Below are positions 6,993 through 9,204 of a DNA stretch of 9,204 bases, piece by piece. The notes under the pieces are model-generated. The model was not told where the DNA came from, ran no database searches, and was given only the letters and a program-made list of their open reading frames with translations. The DNA lies in the NCBI GenBank assembly GCA_964545075.1, contig CAZJFS010000173.1, positions 1 to 9,204 on the forward strand. Direction: 5' to 3'. This DNA is from DAOPXV01 sp035352535 (lineage in GTDB: Bacteria > Muiribacteriota > UBA9980). Made by a program: the position numbers and the translations under genes. How positions within the stretch are numbered: the stretch's first letter is position 1; the number at the start of each line of letters is the position of its first letter.

Positions 6993-7907
6993 TTAAAGCG
7001 CCCAGTCGCGCGGATAGTTGAAGCTCTGATTGATGGTTCTGAACGAGACCATCGCTATCAGCGGCATCTGTCTTTTGTATTGCATCGTAGTTATTTTTTT
7101 CAAGCAGAAATTGACGAGCTCCGGCGCTACTTCACCTGATTTAGCCAGATCACGCGGGTCCTCGCGGCAGTCGACTATCCTGTAAAGCGCCCTGTCGAGC
7201 TCTTCATACGAAAAACCCAGATCTCCCTCGTCGGTCTGGCCGGGAAAAAGGTCGGCGGAAGGTTTTTTCGCGATAACCGCGTCCGGAACTCCAATGTGCT
7301 TACTTAAAAGCCTGACCTGATATTTATAAAGGTCGCCTACGGGATTGATGCCGTAGGCCAGGTCTCCCCAGAGGGTTCCGTAGCCGAGCATCAGCTCGGT
7401 TTTGTTGGACGTTCCAACGACCATGGCGCCGGTCGCGGCCGAAAGGTGATAAAGCGTGAGCATTCTGGCGCGCGCCATTATATTTCCGCGGCTTGTAGGG
7501 GTTATCGTTTTTTCCATGGATATCTTTTCATTTTCAATCCTGACGCTTTCGTTTAAAAAGTTAGCCGCAATAGTATTCGCCGCGAGCGAGGAAGCCATGA
7601 ATGAATCGCAGGTGGCGCTTATGTCGAAAGTCGTATATTCGATTCCGGCTTTTTTCGCTACTTCTTCCGCGTGCGAGAGGCTTTCGGAAGACGAACTTTT
7701 GTACGGCATGCGCACTCCAAGAACGTTTTTGCCGCCCAGCGCCTCGGCGCATAAAAACGCGACGAGCGAAGAGTCTATCCCGCCGGAGAGACCCAGTATT
7801 ACTTTTGACATGCCGGTTTTGGTGACCTCGTTTTTGATAAAACGCGTTAAAATATCTATGACGAGTTTACAGTCGATATCAAGCATTTTTAAATCGTGAT
7901 TTTTCAT
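6993..7907 (-). CDS. nadE: NAD+ synthetase, synthetase subunit/domain
   Basis: Catalyses the last step of NAD+ synthesis: deamido-NAD+ plus ATP and ammonia gives NAD+, AMP and PPi, in the cytosol. The 304-residue protein carries the ATP pyrophosphatase loop LGLSGGIDSS (38-47), GNIMARARM (141-149), GTSNKTELMLGYGTLWGD (165-182, with metal-binding Glu171), the adenylate/deamido-NAD segment KKPSADLFPGQTDEGDLG (214-231), QYKR (276-279) and a C-terminal PRDW (299-302). All key motifs are present. Length fits a stand-alone synthetase or the C-terminal half of a glutamine-dependent enzyme. The ATG follows the TAA of the CN-hydrolase gene with no gap and in the same frame. A GGGAG about 12 nt upstream, inside the previous gene, can act as ribosome site. 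It probably uses ammonia from the partner glutaminase. Confidence 0.95.
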   Translation of the reverse strand: MKNHDLKMLDIDCKLVIDILTRFIKNEVTKTGMSKVILGLSGGIDSSLVAFLCAEALGGKNVLGVRMPYKSSSSESLSHAEEVAKKAGIEYTTFDISATCDSFMASSLAANTIAANFLNESVRIENEKISMEKTITPTSRGNIMARARMLTLYHLSAATGAMVVGTSNKTELMLGYGTLWGDLAYGINPVGDLYKYQVRLLSKHIGVPDAVIAKKPSADLFPGQTDEGDLGFSYEELDRALYRIVDCREDPRDLAKSGEVAPELVNFCLKKITTMQYKRQMPLIAMVSFRTINQSFNYPRDWAL

Positions 7908-8774
7908 TTATCTGAAATTCTCCCTTCTTATGTCCAACGCTCTTTTAAGTTCGCGCAACGTTAAAAACGGATCGTCTTCCTTTAAGTAGCAATTCTGGGA
8001 TTTTTCGAGGCGCGCCTTTCTTATGTCGATCTCGACGACCTTTTCGTCGGCGTCGAAAGGCGCGAGGGTTTCGACTATATCTCCGAGGGGGTTTACGACG
8101 CACGAATAGCCTGAAAAATTTATTCCGTCCTCGATCCCGGCGCGGTTTACGTAAATTATGTAAAGACCGTAAAGATGGGCGTACGCTGATATCAGCCGCT
8201 GCCAGAGTTTTACGTTCCAGGGCGAGCCTTCGGAATTGCCGGAAACGCCGCGGGCCGGCGATGCGGCGCAAATGAAGAGAAGGTCTATGCCGTACATGGA
8301 ATAAATATAAGGAAGGGCCTGGTGCCATGCGTCTTCGCAGTTTAAAACGCCTATGGAGACGTTGTTTTTAAGCGTGAAGGGGTTTATCTGCTCTCCGCAT
8401 GAAAAATACCTGTATTCATCGAATATTCCGTAGGTCGGCGGATAGATCTTGCGGTGAGAATAGCATTCGTTTCCGCTTCCTACGAACAGCGAATTATATA
8501 TAAGGCCGTTGGCTCTTTCTGAAAATCCGGCTATTATCGAAGGCTTCATCGTTTTATAAGATGTCAGCGCGTTGAGCTCGTTCGAAAATTCCTCTCGCGT
8601 CAAAGCGAGATCATAAGCTAAGTCCTTTACGAAATATCCGGTGGCGGAAAGTTCGGGAAAGCAAACGACGTCGCATCCGTCGTGTTTTTTTATCATTGCG
8701 GCGTGTTCGGCGATATTACTGGAAAAGTTTCCCAGCTTAGGGAATGTCTGGCAGATCGCGATTTTAAGTTTCAT
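7908..8774 (-). CDS. CN-hydrolase (nitrilase family), glutaminase partner of NadE
   Basis: Nitrilase-superfamily amidase of 288 residues, predicted to hydrolyse glutamine and deliver ammonia to the NAD synthetase encoded immediately after it. The Glu-Lys-Cys triad is visible: Glu41 in CFPELSATGY, Lys109 in SHRKIYPPTYGIFDEYRYF, and Cys146 in IGVLNCEDAWH. The PELSATGY-FVKDLA and YGIFDEYRYF segments resemble the N-terminal glutaminase domain of fused glutamine-dependent NadE more than generic nitrilases. The ATG at 8774 is preceded by AAGGAG with 6-nt spacing. The gene follows the membrane-protein gene by 21 nt, so all three minus-strand genes are probably one operon. Alternative: a general omega-amidase-like enzyme, but the junction with nadE argues for the NAD role. 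Confidence 0.88.
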   Translation of the reverse strand: MKLKIAICQTFPKLGNFSSNIAEHAAMIKKHDGCDVVCFPELSATGYFVKDLAYDLALTREEFSNELNALTSYKTMKPSIIAGFSERANGLIYNSLFVGSGNECYSHRKIYPPTYGIFDEYRYFSCGEQINPFTLKNNVSIGVLNCEDAWHQALPYIYSMYGIDLLFICAASPARGVSGNSEGSPWNVKLWQRLISAYAHLYGLYIIYVNRAGIEDGINFSGYSCVVNPLGDIVETLAPFDADEKVVEIDIRKARLEKSQNCYLKEDDPFLTLRELKRALDIRRENFR

Positions 8775-8780
8775 CTAAAA

Positions 8781-8786
8781 CTCCTT
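8781..8786 (-). promoter_or_regulatory. Strong Shine-Dalgarno of the CN-hydrolase gene
   Basis: The minus strand reads AAGGAG, 6 nt before the ATG at 8774. It confirms that start and lies in the 21-nt gap after the upstream gene's stop, consistent with cotranscription and independent initiation. Confidence 0.8.
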
Positions 8787-8795
8787 GGCCTTCGA

Positions 8796-9204
8796 TTAAA
8801 ATAGAGGAATACTGCAGGTCCTGGCTATATATATGGCTGAAATGACGAAAAATATGGCGTAGGCGAATACGGCGAAAACCGATATCACGCTTCTTACGAC
8901 GGAAAGCTCGAAAATCTTTCCGGTCGCTATTATTAAAAGAAGCAGATAATATGAAATAATGACGCTTCTCGTTATTATGGAGAACCAGTATTCCGCTTCG
9001 GGAGGGATGAATAAAAACGATAGCAGCTGGACCGGAAGAGCCAGATATAGAGCCACCGCGAGGAACGAATAAAAGCAGGCGGTGAATATAGCCTGAAAGC
9101 CGCCGTGTCCGAAAACGATTCGCGCGTTTCCGTATAATATCAGCGAGAAAAAGAAAAAGGCCGCCAGAAGGCCGCCGAGGCCGGTAAAAGCGAAGGTAAG
9201 GTAT
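8796..9204 (-). CDS. Polytopic membrane protein, YIP1-like, N-terminus beyond window
   Basis: The minus-strand frame is open from the window's right edge (first full codon at 9203) to the TAA at 8796, giving 136 C-terminal residues. A GTG at 9056 could be called as start, but the frame continues upstream with clearly membrane-protein sequence (TGLGGLLAAFFFFSLILYG), so the gene begins outside. Four to five hydrophobic helices can be seen. The spacing, the GHGGFQAIFTACFYSFLAVA segment, the central FIPPEAEYWFSIITRSVIIS and the ATGKIFELSVVRSVISVF segment recall the bacterial YIP1 family. Function of that family in bacteria is unclear. It is probably the first visible gene of the operon with the NAD synthesis pair. 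The family call is tentative; membrane localisation is firm. Confidence 0.7.
   Translation of the reverse strand, partial: YLTFAFTGLGGLLAAFFFFSLILYGNARIVFGHGGFQAIFTACFYSFLAVALYLALPVQLLSFLFIPPEAEYWFSIITRSVIISYYLLLLIIATGKIFELSVVRSVISVFAVFAYAIFFVISAIYIARTCSIPLF

Noticed and set aside
6973..7000. Imperfect GCCTTTTA / TTTAAAGC pairing between the convergent sensor-cyclase and nadE genes.
   Set aside because: Bulged, AT-rich and without a T tract. The 16-nt gap shows no convincing terminator for either gene.
7456..7899. 147-residue plus-strand open frame opposite nadE.
   Set aside because: Lies wholly antisense to the conserved NadE core, and its composition is not that of a known protein.
7945..8328. 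Arg-rich 127-residue minus-strand frame within the CN-hydrolase gene.
   Set aside because: Alternate-frame shadow: its extreme Arg/Pro content is what the GC-rich codons of the real gene give when read out of frame.
4928..8774. Possibility that the sensor-cyclase and NAD genes form a defence island with NAD as the effector metabolite.
   Set aside because: nadE and the glutaminase are complete biosynthetic enzymes on the opposite strand with a membrane-protein gene. No nuclease, TIR, caspase, phospholipase or cyclic-nucleotide-gated effector is present.

Overview
The window (9,204 bp) reads as chromosomal DNA from a Gram-negative-type bacterium with moderate GC content. It carries a LolC/E-like permease, a UbiB-family kinase-like protein and a Sec-exported small protein. 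Coding is dense: most gene junctions are 0-21 nt, and only two intergenic gaps exceed 100 nt. The split NAD synthetase, the lone LolC/E-like permease and the sensor-cyclase would fit an uncultured, deep-branching phylum (Elusimicrobiota, Omnitrophota or Wallbacteria-like are guesses). The sequence alone does not settle the taxonomy. No rRNA, tRNA, transposase, CRISPR array or integrase is visible.

Layout, left to right. (1) Bases 2-1195, plus strand: the 3' part of a PAS-containing hybrid-less sensor histidine kinase whose 5' end lies outside the window. (2) Bases 1207-4078, minus strand: a two-gene operon, an ABC1/UbiB/AarF kinase-like protein followed 1 nt later by a LolC/LolE (FtsX-type) permease. 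Its candidate promoter has the -10 box so close to the ATG that the mRNA would be leaderless. (3) Bases 4163-4188: an intrinsic terminator ending the next minus-strand gene, 4213-4746, a small secreted helical protein of unknown function driven by a perfect-consensus sigma70 promoter. (4) Bases 4928-6976, plus strand, transcribed divergently from the exported protein: a 682-residue multidomain protein with a TPR-S/TRAFs-binding-like sensor region, a SLOG-like Rossmannoid nucleotide-binding domain and a class III nucleotide cyclase domain. This is the most interesting gene in the window. (5) Bases 6993-9204, minus strand: the end of a polytopic membrane protein (YIP1-like), then a CN-hydrolase glutaminase, then NadE. 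The last two abut as TAA-ATG in the same reading frame, so one stop codon is all that separates them from a conventional fused glutamine-dependent NAD synthetase.

How the genes work together. The glutaminase and NadE very probably form one functional unit that makes NAD+ from deamido-NAD+, ATP and glutamine-derived ammonia. The UbiB-like protein and the permease are both envelope-associated and translationally coupled, but the permease's ATPase partner is not here. The sensor-cyclase has the architecture of signal-sensing proteins known from prokaryotic conflict and signalling systems. No obvious cyclic-nucleotide effector lies beside it, so it may act on distant targets.
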